Both the position numbers and the translations under genes were made by a program. A DNA stretch of 64,000 nucleotides from contig JAIXSQ010000011.1 in NCBI GenBank assembly GCA_027484575.1, positions 62,001-126,000 on the forward strand, read 5' to 3'. The DNA comes from Comamonadaceae bacterium. Its GTDB lineage: Bacteria > Pseudomonadota > Gammaproteobacteria > Burkholderiales > Burkholderiaceae_C. Below are positions 45,651 through 55,180 of this stretch, in pieces (within the stretch, counting starts at the first letter, position 1; every line of letters begins with the position of its first letter). The notes beneath the pieces were generated by a model. It did not search any database. It was not told where the DNA came from and saw only the letters and a program-made list of their open reading frames with translations.

Positions 45651-46103
45651 TTACTTGACGTGCTTGCCGATCAGGCCGGCCATCTCGAACATCGAGACCT
45701 GGGCCTTGCCGAAGATCTCCTTGAGCTTGGCATCGGCGTTGACCATGCGCTTGTTGACCGCGTCCTGCAGCTTGTTCTTCTTGATGTAGGCCCACAGCTT
45801 GCTGACCACCTCGGTGCGCGGCAGCGGGGTGGAGCCGACGACGGCGGCCAGTTGCGGGCTGGGGGTCAGCGCCTTCATGAAGGCGGCGTTGGGGGTGCGC
45901 TTCTTGGCGGGCGCCTTCTTCGCGGCGGCCTTCTTGGCGGGCGCGGCCTTCTTCGCGGGGGCGGCCTTCTTGGCCGGAGCGGCAGCCTTCTTCGCCGGCG
46001 CGGCCTTCTTGGCGGGGGCGGCCTTCTTCGCGACAGCCTTCTTGGCCGGGGCGGCCTTCTTGGCGGGCGCTTTCTTCGCCGCCGCTTTCTTTGCAGTTGC
46101 CAT
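45651..46103 (-). CDS. Histone H1-like tail fused to SWIB/MDM2 domain
   Basis: 150 residues. Residues 1-68 are Lys/Ala/Pro repeats of the form KKAAPAKKA, like eukaryotic H1 C-tails; residues about 70-148 (AFMKALTPSPQLAAVVGSTPLPRTEVVSKLWAYIKKNKLQDAVNKRMVNADAKLKEIFG) are a SWIB domain. Probably a nucleoid-associated protein that binds DNA through the tail; the SWIB partner is unknown. The DNA has many AAGAAGGCC-like repeats at 45905-46095. Confidence 0.92.
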   Translation of the reverse strand: MATAKKAAAKKAPAKKAAPAKKAVAKKAAPAKKAAPAKKAAAPAKKAAPAKKAAPAKKAAAKKAPAKKRTPNAAFMKALTPSPQLAAVVGSTPLPRTEVVSKLWAYIKKNKLQDAVNKRMVNADAKLKEIFGKAQVSMFEMAGLIGKHVK

Positions 46104-46170
46104 GGTTGCTGTTCCTTCTAGAAGTTGATCGATCTGCCCCGTGGGGCCGACCCCCTCGTGGGCAGAGCGG

Positions 46171-46199
46171 ATGCTAAAGGAGAAAAAACGCGTTTCCAA
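46171..46199 (-). promoter_or_regulatory. Promoter of the H1/SWIB gene
   Basis: On the minus strand TTGGAA (46199-46194), exactly 17 bp, then TAGCAT (46176-46171). This is the best -35/-10 pair in the window, 68 bp upstream of the ATG. Confidence 0.6.
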
Positions 46200-46274
46200 G
46201 GGGAGAAAGCCGTTTTCCAGAGGGCGCCGTTGCTTTTCCGCGAGGTGCGCGCGCCCTGTGGGCAGGGCTCTGGC

Positions 46275-46302
46275 GCAGCGCGCGCGGGCCGGCGCGCGCT
46301 GC
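46275..46302. repeat. 11-bp perfect inverted repeat
   Basis: GCAGCGCGCGC and GCGCGCGCTGC with 6 nt between, in the H1/SWIB-RraA spacer. No T run; purpose unknown. Confidence 0.5.
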
Positions 46303-46429
46303 AGGGCCGGCTGCGGGGGCCCGCACGGCGTGCGTGCCGCTATGCTGGCCGGGCCCCTGCGGTGCGCCGCCGCGCTGCGCCGCGGCGGCCCCGCCCGCCC
46401 GCGATCCACGACGCCTGGAGAGGCCCTCG

Positions 46430-46942
46430 ATGACGACCGACACCGCTGCCGCCCCGCGCTTTTCGACCTGCGATCTCTGCGATGCGCACGAGCACGATCC
46501 TGCGGCGCTGCGGGTGCTGGCGCCCGCGCTGCGCGAGTTCGGCGCGGCCCGGCCCTTCTGCGGCCCGGTGGCCACGGTGCGCTGCTTCGAGGACAACAGC
46601 CGCGTGAAGGAGGCGGTCGAGTCGCCCGGCGAGGGCCGGGTGCTCGTGGTCGACGGCGGTGGGTCGGTGCGCCGGGCCCTCGTGGGTGGCAACCTCGCCG
46701 TGGCCGCCGCGCGCAACGGCTGGGCCGGGGTGATCGTCGACGGCGCGGTGCGCGACGTCGACGAGTTGCGCGCCGCGGGCATCCCCGTGCGGGCCCTCGC
46801 GCTGGTGCCGCAGCGCAGCGTCAAGCGTGGCGAAGGGCAGCGGGACCTGCCGGTGGTGGTGCAGGGCACGCCGGTGGCGCCGGGCGACTGGCTCTACGCC
46901 GACGAGGACGGCATCGTGCTCAGCGCGCGCCCGCTGCTCTGA
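46430..46942 (+). CDS. RraA family protein (aldolase/RNase E regulator fold)
   Basis: 170 residues (STCDLCDAHEHDP... GPVATVRCFEDNSRVKEAVESPGEGRVLVVDGGGSVRRALVGGNLAVAAARNGWAGVIVDGAVRDVDELRAAGIPVRALALVPQRSVKRGEG). The fold includes RNase E inhibitor RraA and 4-hydroxy-4-methyl-2-oxoglutarate/oxaloacetate aldolase. GGNLA and the Arg-Asp in GAVRDVDEL are conserved in both, so the role cannot be decided here. Its end overlaps the convergent EamA gene by 23 bp. Confidence 0.88.
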   Translation: MTTDTAAAPRFSTCDLCDAHEHDPAALRVLAPALREFGAARPFCGPVATVRCFEDNSRVKEAVESPGEGRVLVVDGGGSVRRALVGGNLAVAAARNGWAGVIVDGAVRDVDELRAAGIPVRALALVPQRSVKRGEGQRDLPVVVQGTPVAPGDWLYADEDGIVLSARPLL

Positions 46943-47873
46943 CCGGCAGCGTCGCCAGCAGCACGCCGGCCAGCGCGCAGGCGAAGGCCAGCGCCTGGAG
47001 GGCGCCGAACGGCTCACCCAGCACCAGCACGCCGACCGCGGCGGCAGCTACCGGCAGCATGACCGTGAAGACGCCGCCGAGTGCCGCGGGCACGTGGCGC
47101 AGGCCGGTCATCCACAGCCACACGCTCCAGACGCTGGCGGCCAGCGCATAGAACACCAGCAGCGCCCAGGTGCCCGCGCGCACGGCGCCGAAGTCGAACG
47201 ACCAGGCCTGCCACAGGCCCAGCGGCGTCATCAGCGCCAGCCCCCAGAGGTTCACCAGCGCGGTGATGCGGCGCGGCCCCATCCGGCCGGTCAGGGCCTT
47301 GCCGATCACCGCGTACGAGGCCTCGCAGACCACCGCGCCCACCACCAGCAGGTTGCCCAGCCAGGCGGTGCCCCCCGCCGCCTGGCCGTCGCGAGCCAGT
47401 CCCAGCAGGCCGATGCCGGCCACGGCGCAGCCGACGGCGGCCCAGGTGCGCGGCCCCACGCGCTCGCCCAGCAGCGCCCAGCTGAGCACGGCAACGACGG
47501 CCGGGATCGCGGCGAGGATCACGCCCGCCGACACCGCGCTGGTCATGCTCACGCCGAACAGCATGCACACCGAGAACAGGAAATTGCCCAGCAGCGATTC
47601 GAGGAACAGCAGCCCGCGCGTGCGGCGGTCCAGCGGCGGCTCCCCGGCAGGCTTGCGCAACCAGTGCGGCATGGCGGCGGCGCCGATCGCAAAGCGCAGC
47701 CATGCCAGCAGGAACACGGGCAGGGCGGCCACCAGCGGCTTGGACAGGGCGACGTAGCTGCCCACCAGGGCCATGCTGGCCGCCAGGCAGGCGTAGGCGA
47801 GGAGGCGGCTGGGAGGCGGGGTCAAGGCGGCGGGTGGTGGAGCAGGCGGCCGCCGATCTTGCCGCAGCGCCAT
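46920..47873 (-). CDS. EamA/DMT family transporter
   Basis: About 317 residues with ten predicted membrane helices in two EamA repeats (LLAYACLAASMALVGSYVALSKPLVAALPVFLLAWLRFAIG; LLVVGAVVCEASYAVIGKAL). Drug/metabolite exporter superfamily; substrate unknown. ATG 47873 (MALRQDRRPP) is preferred; an earlier ATG at 47936 would add a basic non-hydrophobic leader. Confidence 0.87.
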   Translation of the reverse strand: MALRQDRRPPAPPPAALTPPPSRLLAYACLAASMALVGSYVALSKPLVAALPVFLLAWLRFAIGAAAMPHWLRKPAGEPPLDRRTRGLLFLESLLGNFLFSVCMLFGVSMTSAVSAGVILAAIPAVVAVLSWALLGERVGPRTWAAVGCAVAGIGLLGLARDGQAAGGTAWLGNLLVVGAVVCEASYAVIGKALTGRMGPRRITALVNLWGLALMTPLGLWQAWSFDFGAVRAGTWALLVFYALAASVWSVWLWMTGLRHVPAALGGVFTVMLPVAAAAVGVLVLGEPFGALQALAFACALAGVLLATLPVRAAGAR

Positions 47874-47989
47874 CCGTTTCACGGAGGCGGCATGGCATTT
47901 CGCATGGCGGGAAACAGGCATGCTGCGCCGCCGCATTTTTTCTTGGAATGAAAAACGTCACTGCGCATCGTGAAACGAACTCGCTAAAC

Positions 47990-48004
47990 CGTTGATTTTC
48001 AACG
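47990..48004. promoter_or_regulatory. Inverted repeat CGTTGA-TTT-TCAACG upstream of aceA
   Basis: A perfect 6-bp inverted repeat with a 3-bp spacer in the A/T-rich aceA upstream region. Confidence 0.4.
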
Positions 48005-48016
48005 ATGAAAATTTAT

Positions 48017-48060
48017 GTCTTGTATAAGACACAAGACGTTCCACAGGTCTTGTAGAAGAC
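48017..48060. promoter_or_regulatory. Repeated palindromic operator of aceA
   Basis: GTCTTGTATAAGAC (48017-48030) and GTCTTGTAGAAGAC (48047-48060) differ at one base and each has perfect GTCTT/AAGAC arms; their starts are 30 bp apart. An extra half site ACAAGAC (48031-48037) lies between. Likely binding sites of an acetate/glyoxylate regulator. Confidence 0.65.
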
Positions 48061-48129
48061 TTAGAGTTGTTTGCAACGGGACGCCATCGCGACCGCCAGA
48101 TTCCGCAAACCCCCCGACAGGAGAAACCC

Positions 48130-49455
<1,326 letters not shown>

Positions 49456-49474
49456 CCCGCGCGCCTCGTGCGCT

Positions 49475-49526
49475 GCCGCCGGGCCGGACCCGGCGGCCCC
49501 CCAAGGGCCCGCTTGCGCGGGCCCTT
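49475..49526 (+). terminator. Tandem hairpins after aceA
   Basis: First stem GCCGCCGGG/CCCGGCGGC (49475-49497), second AAGGGCCCGC, loop TTGC, GCGGGCCCTT (49503-49526) followed by CTTGCG. The second looks like an intrinsic terminator with a weak T run. Confidence 0.65.
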
Positions 49527-49592
49527 CTTGCGTCCGCGCCGACAGGCCGCGCCGTCCTGACCTGACGCGGGCCCGTGGCCGTGCCGCGGAGC

Positions 49593-51398
49593 ATGCCGTG
49601 GTCCTGCCACGCCACGCGCCCGCGCTTGCCCGATCCCACGCCCCCACAGCCCACCGATCCCGGCGATCGCGCCTGGAGGGCGCCCACCGCCGTGTTCCTG
49701 GTGGCGCTGGTGGTGACGGCACTGCTGCTGGGCTGGCTCATGCGCTCGGTCGAAGCCACCGAACGGGCTGCCTTCGAGGCCGAGGCCGCCCGCACGGCCG
49801 AGGCACTGCGCGAGCGGGTCGACACCACCGTGACGCTGCTGCGCGGCGCTGCCGGCTTGTTCGCCGCCAACGGATCGGTGCGCGAGGACCAGTTCGCCCA
49901 CTACGTGGCCCAGCTGCGCCTGCGCGAGCGTTACCCCGGCATCCAGGGGATCGGTTACTCGCAGCGCGTCGAGGCCCAGGAGGAGGCCGCGCTGGTGGCG
50001 CGAATGCGCCAGGGGGGCCATCCGCAGTTCCGGATCTGGCCGGACCGCCCGGTTGGCGAGTCGCAGGCCATCGTGCTGATCGAGCCACGGGATGCCCGCA
50101 ACGTGACGGCGCTCGGCTACGACATGACGACCGAGCCGACCCGCCGGGCGGCCATGGAGCGGGCCCGTGACGAGGCGGCCCCCGCCGCATCGGGCAGGGT
50201 CACGCTGGTGCAGGAGATCGATGCCGCCAAGCAGGCCGGCTTCCTGATCTACCTGCCGGTGTACCAGGGCGGGGTGGTGCCCGAGGACCTGGAGACCCGG
50301 CGGCGCGCGCTGGCCGGCCTGGTGTACGCGCCGCTGCGCGTGGGGGACCTGCTGGCGGGGGTGCGCGGCGGCGACAGCGCGCTGCTGGACTACGCGCTGT
50401 ACGACGGGCTGGAACCGCGGTCCGGTGCCTTGCTGCGCAGCACCCTGCCGGTCGGGGGCGCCTCGCCGCGCCACGCCACGCGCGTGCGGCTGGTCGTGGC
50501 CGGCCGGCCCTGGCTGCTGGCGCTGTCGAGCCGGCCCGAGTTCGAGGATCTGTCGCAACGCCGGATGCTGCCCTGGCTGGCACTGCTGTCGCTGTTCGCC
50601 TCCGGGCTGCTGGCGCGCATCACCTACGTGCAGGCCAGCTCGCGCCGTGCGGCCGAGCACGGCGCGGCCCAGCTGGAGGGCTTGGCCGCCCAGTTGCGCG
50701 AGAGCGACCGGCGCAAGGACGAGTTCATCGCGGTGCTGGCCCACGAGCTGCGCAACCCGCTGGCGCCGATCCGCACGGCGCTGGAGATCCTTGAGCGCGT
50801 GCCGGAGGGCGAGCAGGCCCGACGCGCGCGGGCCATCGCCGCACGCCAGCTGCGGCACATGGTGCGCCTGGTCGACGACCTGCTCGATGTCTCGCGCATC
50901 TCGCGCGGCAAGATCGTGCTGCAGCGCCGGCAACTGCCGCTGGCCGAGCCCGTGCAGGCCGCGGTCGAGACCAGCCGGCCCCTGATGGAGGCCCGCCGGC
51001 ACCGGCTCGAGGTCGGCCCGGTCGATCCGGCGCTGCGCGTCGACGGCGATCCCACGCGGCTGGCCCAGATCCTCACCAACCTGTTGAACAACGCGGCAAC
51101 CTACACCCCCGAGGGCGGGCGCGTCACGGTGGACGCCCGGGCCGAGGGCGACGCCGCCCGGGTGACCGTGCGCGACAGCGGGATCGGCATCGATCCCCGG
51201 CGCCTGCAGCAGGTGTTCGAGCTGTTCGTGCAGGTGGACCGCAGCGGCACTGGCGGCGGCCTGGGCATCGGCCTGAACCTGGCGGCCCGGCTGGCCGAAC
51301 TGCACGGGGGGCGCATCGAGGCGCACAGCGACGGGCTGGGGCAGGGCGCAGCGTTCACCCTGGTGCTCCCGCTGGCCGGGCCGCTGCCGCCGCGCTAG
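49593..51398 (+). CDS. CHASE-domain sensor histidine kinase
   Basis: About 601 residues. TM helix about 35-52, periplasmic CHASE domain (about 75-265, with YPGIQGIGYSQRV), TM about 323-342, HisKA with His384 (from this start) in LAHELRNPLAPI, and HATPase_c (NLLNNAATYTPEGG, DSGIGIDP, GLGIGLNLAARL). No receiver and no adjacent response regulator, so an orphan kinase. CHASE senses small extracellular ligands. Start uncertain: GTG 49575 is also in frame. The kinase core resembles the hybrid kinase at 30783. Confidence 0.9.
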   Translation: MPWSCHATRPRLPDPTPPQPTDPGDRAWRAPTAVFLVALVVTALLLGWLMRSVEATERAAFEAEAARTAEALRERVDTTVTLLRGAAGLFAANGSVREDQFAHYVAQLRLRERYPGIQGIGYSQRVEAQEEAALVARMRQGGHPQFRIWPDRPVGESQAIVLIEPRDARNVTALGYDMTTEPTRRAAMERARDEAAPAASGRVTLVQEIDAAKQAGFLIYLPVYQGGVVPEDLETRRRALAGLVYAPLRVGDLLAGVRGGDSALLDYALYDGLEPRSGALLRSTLPVGGASPRHATRVRLVVAGRPWLLALSSRPEFEDLSQRRMLPWLALLSLFASGLLARITYVQASSRRAAEHGAAQLEGLAAQLRESDRRKDEFIAVLAHELRNPLAPIRTALEILERVPEGEQARRARAIAARQLRHMVRLVDDLLDVSRISRGKIVLQRRQLPLAEPVQAAVETSRPLMEARRHRLEVGPVDPALRVDGDPTRLAQILTNLLNNAATYTPEGGRVTVDARAEGDAARVTVRDSGIGIDPRRLQQVFELFVQVDRSGTGGGLGIGLNLAARLAELHGGRIEAHSDGLGQGAAFTLVLPLAGPLPPR

Positions 51399-51429
51399 AG
51401 TGCGGGCTTTCGCCCCGACAGGAGCCGCG

Positions 51430-51624
51430 ATGGCCACCGACCAGGACAAGACCGGCGCGTTCGACCTGCGCCAGCTGCAGCAGCAGCGCTGCCCCGACTG
51501 CGGTGGCACCGGCGAGCTGCGCATCGACAGCGAGAACATCAACGAGCACTTCGAGGTCGAGAAGCAGACCGTGATCACGCCGTGCCCGCGCTGCCAGGCG
51601 ACCGGCTTCGTGGCCGCAGGGTAG
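51430..51624 (+). CDS. Small zinc-ribbon-like protein
   Basis: 64 residues with two CxxC pairs, CPDCGGTG and CPRCQATG, each like one repeat of the DnaJ cysteine-rich domain (CxxCxGxG). Between them lies an acidic helix (RIDSENINEHFEVEKQ). Likely binds one zinc ion. Function unknown. CAGGAG precedes the ATG. Its stop codon TAG is the start of the thrS-leader -10 TAGAAT. Confidence 0.8.
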   Translation: MATDQDKTGAFDLRQLQQQRCPDCGGTGELRIDSENINEHFEVEKQTVITPCPRCQATGFVAAG

Positions 51625-51627
51625 AAT
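51622..51627 (+). promoter_or_regulatory. Putative promoter -10 of thrS operon
   Basis: TAGAAT followed by CACGGCC. Gives a leader of about 195 nt before thrS. Overlaps the upstream stop codon. Confidence 0.5.
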
Positions 51628-51678
51628 CACGGCCGTTTGCGTCCACCTCCCACAAGAGCGAGAAAGGCACGTCCGGTT

Positions 51679-51717
51679 ATGACACCGCGAACTATCCCGT
51701 CGCACAGGCCCCTCTGA
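51679..51717 (+). CDS. Candidate thrS leader peptide (12 codons)
   Basis: ATG ACA CCG CGA ACT ATC then six codons and TGA encodes [12 protein letters not shown]. It has two threonine codons (ACA, ACT) and Arg CGA, all rare in this GC-rich DNA. AAAGG lies 11 bp upstream. It lies between the TAGAAT promoter and the terminator in front of thrS, as a leader peptide of an attenuator would. Confidence 0.4.
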   Translation: MTPRTIPSHRPL

Positions 51718-51719
51718 GG

Positions 51720-51804
51720 GCCGCGTCGTCGCGTGCAACCACCGGAACGAGCGTCCACCCCCAGCCAGGACACACCGAGAGCGCGGCGACAGGCCGCGCT
51801 TTTT
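51720..51804 (+). promoter_or_regulatory. Candidate transcription attenuator of thrS
   Basis: Intrinsic terminator: AGCGCGGC (51780-51787), GCCGCGCT (51793-51800), T5 run, 26 bp before the thrS ATG. GCCGCG at 51720-51725, three bases after the leader peptide stop, can pair with the terminator left arm as an antiterminator and would be covered by a ribosome at that stop. Confidence 0.5.
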
Positions 51805-51829
51805 CGTTTCCGCTCTTCGCCAGGTTCCC

Positions 51830-53737
51830 ATGATCCAGATCACGCTCCCCGACGGCTCGCGCCGTGAGTTCCCCGGCCCCGTGACGGTGGCCGACGTCGC
51901 CGCCTCCATCGGCCCCGGCCTGGCCAAGGCCGCCATCGCCGGCAAGGTCGACGGCAAGGTGGTCGACACCAGCCACCGCATCGAGCGCGACGCGCCGGTG
52001 GCGATCGTCACGGCCAAGGACGCCGAAGGCCTGGAGGTGATCCGGCACTCGACCGCCCACCTGCTGGCCTATGCCGTCAAGGAACTGTTCCCCGACGCGC
52101 AGGTCACCATCGGCCCGGTGATCGACAACGGCTTCTACTACGACTTCTCGTACAAGCGGCCCTTCACGCCCGAGGACCTGCAGGCGATCGAGAAGCGCAT
52201 GGGCGAGCTGGCGGCCAAGGACGAGAAGGTCACCCGCCGCGTGCTGCCGCGCGACGACGCGGTGCGCCACTTCGAGTCCATCGGCGAGAAGTACAAGGCC
52301 GAGATCATCGGCAGCATCCCGGCCGGCGAGGACGTCTCGCTGTATGCCGAGGGCGGCTTCGAGGACCTGTGCCGCGGCCCGCACGTGCCCAGCACCGGCA
52401 AGCTGCGCTTCTTCAAGCTCATGAAGGTCGCCGGCGCCTACTGGCGCGGGGACAGCCGCAACGAGATGCTCCAGCGCATCTACGGCACGGCCTGGGCGAC
52501 CAAGGAGGAACTGCAGCAGTACCTCACGATGCTGGAGGAGGCCGAGAAGCGCGACCACCGCCGGCTGGGCCGCGAGCTGGACCTGTTCCACATCGACGAC
52601 GTGGCGCCGGGCGTGGTGTTCTGGCACCCCAAGGGCTGGGCGGTGTGGCAGCAGGTCGAGCAGTACATGCGCCAGGTCTACAAGGACACCGGCTACCAGG
52701 AGGTCAAGGGACCGCAGATCCTGGACAAGAGCCTGTGGGAGAAGACCGGCCACTGGCAGAACTACCGGGAGAACATGTTCACCACGGAGTCGGAAAAGCG
52801 CGACTACGCGCTCAAGCCGATGAACTGCCCGGGCCACGTGCTGATCTTCAAGTCGCAACTGCGCAGCTACCGCGACCTGCCGCTGCGCTACGGCGAGTTC
52901 GGCCAGTGCCACCGCAACGAGCCCTCGGGTGCGCTGCACGGGATCATGCGCGTGCGCGGATTCACGCAGGACGACGGCCATGCCTTCTGCACCGAGGACC
53001 AGATCCTGGACGAGTGCGTGGCGTACACGGCCACGCTGCAGAAGGTCTACCAGGATTTCGGCTTCACCGATATCCTGTACAAGGTCGCGACCCGGCCCGC
53101 CAACCGGGTGGGCTCCGATGCCCTGTGGGACAAGGCCGAGCACGCCTGCATGGAGGCCCTGCGCCGCTCGGGCGTCGAGTTCGTGATCGCCGAGGGCGAC
53201 GGCGCCTTCTACGGTCCGAAGATCGAATACACGCTCAAGGACGCCCTGGGCCGCCACTGGCAGTGCGGCACCATGCAGGTGGACTTCAACACGGCCGAAC
53301 GCCTGGGGGCGGAGTACGTGACCGAGACCAGCGGGCGCGCACACCCCGTGATGCTGCACCGGGCCATCGTCGGCAGCCTCGAGCGCTTCATCGGCATGCT
53401 GATCGAGCACCATGCCGGCGCACTGCCGAGTTGGCTGGCGCCGGTGCAGGTGGCGGTGCTCAACATCACCGATTCCCAGGCCGATTACGCCCGGGACGTT
53501 GCCAAAACTCTGCAAAATCAAGGGCTTAGGGTCGAGCTCGACCTGCGCAACGAGAAAATCACGTATAAAATCCGCGAGCATTCGATGCAGAAGCTGCCGT
53601 ACATCCTCGTCGTTGGCGACAAGGAGAAGGCAGCAGGCGCCGTCGCAGTGCGCGCCCGCGGCAACCAGGACCTCGGCGTGATGCCCCTCCAGGCATTCGC
53701 AGAGCGCATCGCCGGGGACATCGCCAGCAAGAGCTGA
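51830..53737 (+). CDS. thrS: Threonyl-tRNA synthetase
   Basis: 635 residues. N-terminal TGS domain ([28 protein letters not shown]), editing domain ([23 protein letters not shown] with HxxxH-like site; YDFSY), class II core with motif 2 ([34 protein letters not shown]), KPMNCPGHV zinc/substrate region, and a C-terminal anticodon-binding domain ([17 protein letters not shown]). First gene of the translation operon; expression probably attenuated in its leader. Confidence 0.98.
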   Translation: MIQITLPDGSRREFPGPVTVADVAASIGPGLAKAAIAGKVDGKVVDTSHRIERDAPVAIVTAKDAEGLEVIRHSTAHLLAYAVKELFPDAQVTIGPVIDNGFYYDFSYKRPFTPEDLQAIEKRMGELAAKDEKVTRRVLPRDDAVRHFESIGEKYKAEIIGSIPAGEDVSLYAEGGFEDLCRGPHVPSTGKLRFFKLMKVAGAYWRGDSRNEMLQRIYGTAWATKEELQQYLTMLEEAEKRDHRRLGRELDLFHIDDVAPGVVFWHPKGWAVWQQVEQYMRQVYKDTGYQEVKGPQILDKSLWEKTGHWQNYRENMFTTESEKRDYALKPMNCPGHVLIFKSQLRSYRDLPLRYGEFGQCHRNEPSGALHGIMRVRGFTQDDGHAFCTEDQILDECVAYTATLQKVYQDFGFTDILYKVATRPANRVGSDALWDKAEHACMEALRRSGVEFVIAEGDGAFYGPKIEYTLKDALGRHWQCGTMQVDFNTAERLGAEYVTETSGRAHPVMLHRAIVGSLERFIGMLIEHHAGALPSWLAPVQVAVLNITDSQADYARDVAKTLQNQGLRVELDLRNEKITYKIREHSMQKLPYILVVGDKEKAAGAVAVRARGNQDLGVMPLQAFAERIAGDIASKS

Positions 53738-53829
53738 ACCGCGGCCCGTCCGCTCCCAGTTCGCGCCGGTGCGCGCGCTGGGGCGGCTTTTGCTACTTGC
53801 CGTAGCCACACAGTTGAAGGACCGAGACC

Positions 53830-54426
53830 ATCGCTACTGACTTTCGCGACCGCCGCCACCGCGAGGAACGCAAGCACCGCCTGAACCGGGAAATCATGGC
53901 CCCGGAAGTCCGCCTTTCCGGCCCCGAGAACGAGCCGCTCGGCATCGTGAGCCTGCAGGAAGCCCTGCGCATGGCCGGCGAGCTCGACGTCGATCTGGTC
54001 GAGATTGCCGCCACTGCCATCCCGCCGGTCTGCCGGCTGATGGACTACGGCAAGTTCAAGTACCAGGAACAGAAGAAGGCGGCCGAGGCGAAGTCCAAGC
54101 AGAAGGTCATCGAGGTCAAGGAAATCAAGTTCCGTCCTGGCACCGACGACGGTGACTACAACATCAAGATGCGCAACATCCGGCGTTTTCTTGAGGACGG
54201 CGACAAGTGCAAGATCACGCTGCGCTTCCGCGGCCGCGAGATCACGCACCAGGAGATCGGGATGGCGCTGCTGCAGCGCATCCGCGACGAGCTGGGCGAC
54301 ACCATCCTGGTGGAGCAGTTCCCCAAGCTCGAGGGCCGGCAGATGATCATGATGATCGCGCCGGGCCGCAAGAAGAGCGGTCAGGCCAAGCCTGCCGCCG
54401 AAGCCGCGGGCGCGCCCGCGGCGTAA
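53830..54426 (+). CDS. infC: Translation initiation factor IF-3 (ATC start)
   Basis: 198 residues from ATC 53830 (reads [30 protein letters not shown]). The IF-3 N-terminal region begins well before the first ATG (53896), and AAGGA lies 12 bp before the ATC. infC in many bacteria uses AUU/AUC so that IF-3, which rejects non-AUG starts, represses its own translation. Body: [20 protein letters not shown] linker, [37 protein letters not shown]-terminal Ala/Lys tail. Confidence 0.93.
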   Translation: MATDFRDRRHREERKHRLNREIMAPEVRLSGPENEPLGIVSLQEALRMAGELDVDLVEIAATAIPPVCRLMDYGKFKYQEQKKAAEAKSKQKVIEVKEIKFRPGTDDGDYNIKMRNIRRFLEDGDKCKITLRFRGREITHQEIGMALLQRIRDELGDTILVEQFPKLEGRQMIMMIAPGRKKSGQAKPAAEAAGAPAA

Positions 54427-54582
54427 GAGGTTCCTGGTCCGCATCGGTTGGTCGCCGGCGCGGACCGGCGCAAGGGAAGGCTCGTCCTTCCCACGGGGGC
54501 TCGTCCCCCGACACAAGTGGCTCGGGGCCATCAAGACGCGAAGGATTCGCGGCGCCTCACGAGCACGAACAAGGAGCATGCA
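54427..54582 (+). promoter_or_regulatory. Structured infC-rpmI spacer, possible L20 autoregulatory leader
   Basis: 156 bp. Two neighbouring hairpins, GGGAAGG-CTCGT-CCTTCCC (54474-54492) and CGGGGG-CTCGT-CCCCCG (54494-54510), share the loop CTCGT; GGTCCGC/GCGGACC can form a larger arm before them. In E. coli L20 represses this operon by binding RNA upstream of rpmI; a similar role is inferred. Confidence 0.4.
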
Positions 54583-54786
54583 ATGCCCAAGATGAAGACC
54601 AAGAGCGGTGCGAAGAAGCGCTTCCGCGTGCGTCCCGGCGGGACCGTCAAGCGCGGCCAGGCCTTCAAGCGTCACATCCTGACCAAGAAGTCCACCAAGA
54701 ACAAGCGCCACCTGCGCGGCGCCGTGTCGGTCCACGAGACCAACATGGGCCACATGGCGCAGATGCTGCCGTTCGCCGGCCTTTAA
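54583..54786 (+). CDS. rpmI: 50S ribosomal protein L35
   Basis: 67 residues ([20 protein letters not shown]... [25 protein letters not shown]), very basic, complete L35. AAGGAG precedes the ATG. Followed by rplT after 25 bp. Confidence 0.98.
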   Translation: MPKMKTKSGAKKRFRVRPGGTVKRGQAFKRHILTKKSTKNKRHLRGAVSVHETNMGHMAQMLPFAGL

Positions 54787-54811
54787 CCACGCAAGAAGAA
54801 GGAGCACACAC

Positions 54812-55171
54812 ATGCCTCGCGTCAAACGTGGTGTGACGGCCCGCGCCCGTCACAAGAAGGTCCTCGCCCTCGCCAAGGGTTTCCGCGGCCGCCGCGGCAA
54901 CGTCTTCCGCATCGCCAAGCAGGCGGTGATGAAGGCGGGCCAGTATGCGTACCGCGACCGTCGCGCCAAGAAGCGCGTGTTCCGCCAGCTGTGGATCGCG
55001 CGCATCAACGCGGCTGCCCGTGAACTGGGCCTGACCTACAGCCAGTTCGCCAACGGCATCCGCAAGGCGGGCATCGCCATCGACCGCAAGGTCCTGGCCG
55101 ACATCGCCGTGCACGACAAGGCTGCCTTCGCCGGCATCGTGGAGCAGGTCAAGGCCAAACTGGCTGCTTGA
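54812..55171 (+). CDS. rplT: 50S ribosomal protein L20
   Basis: 119 residues ([58 protein letters not shown]), full-length L20, needed early in 50S assembly and a likely repressor of its own operon. AAGGAG lies before the ATG. Confidence 0.98.
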   Translation: MPRVKRGVTARARHKKVLALAKGFRGRRGNVFRIAKQAVMKAGQYAYRDRRAKKRVFRQLWIARINAAARELGLTYSQFANGIRKAGIAIDRKVLADIAVHDKAAFAGIVEQVKAKLAA

Positions 55172-55180
55172 TCCCACGGT

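Larger units (their letters stand above)
46104..46429. promoter_or_regulatory. Intergenic region between H1/SWIB and RraA-like genes
   Basis: 326 bp without a gene. On the minus strand it holds the H1/SWIB promoter (46171-46199). On the plus strand TATGCT (46341-46346) is a possible -10 for the RraA-like gene. A perfect 11-bp hairpin with a 6-nt loop sits at 46275-46302. The rest is very GC-rich without a recognised element. Confidence 0.5.

Noticed and set aside
45905..46095. Possible CRISPR or tandem-repeat array
   Set aside because: The repeats are the in-frame KKAAPAKKA coding tract of the H1/SWIB protein; there are no unique spacers.
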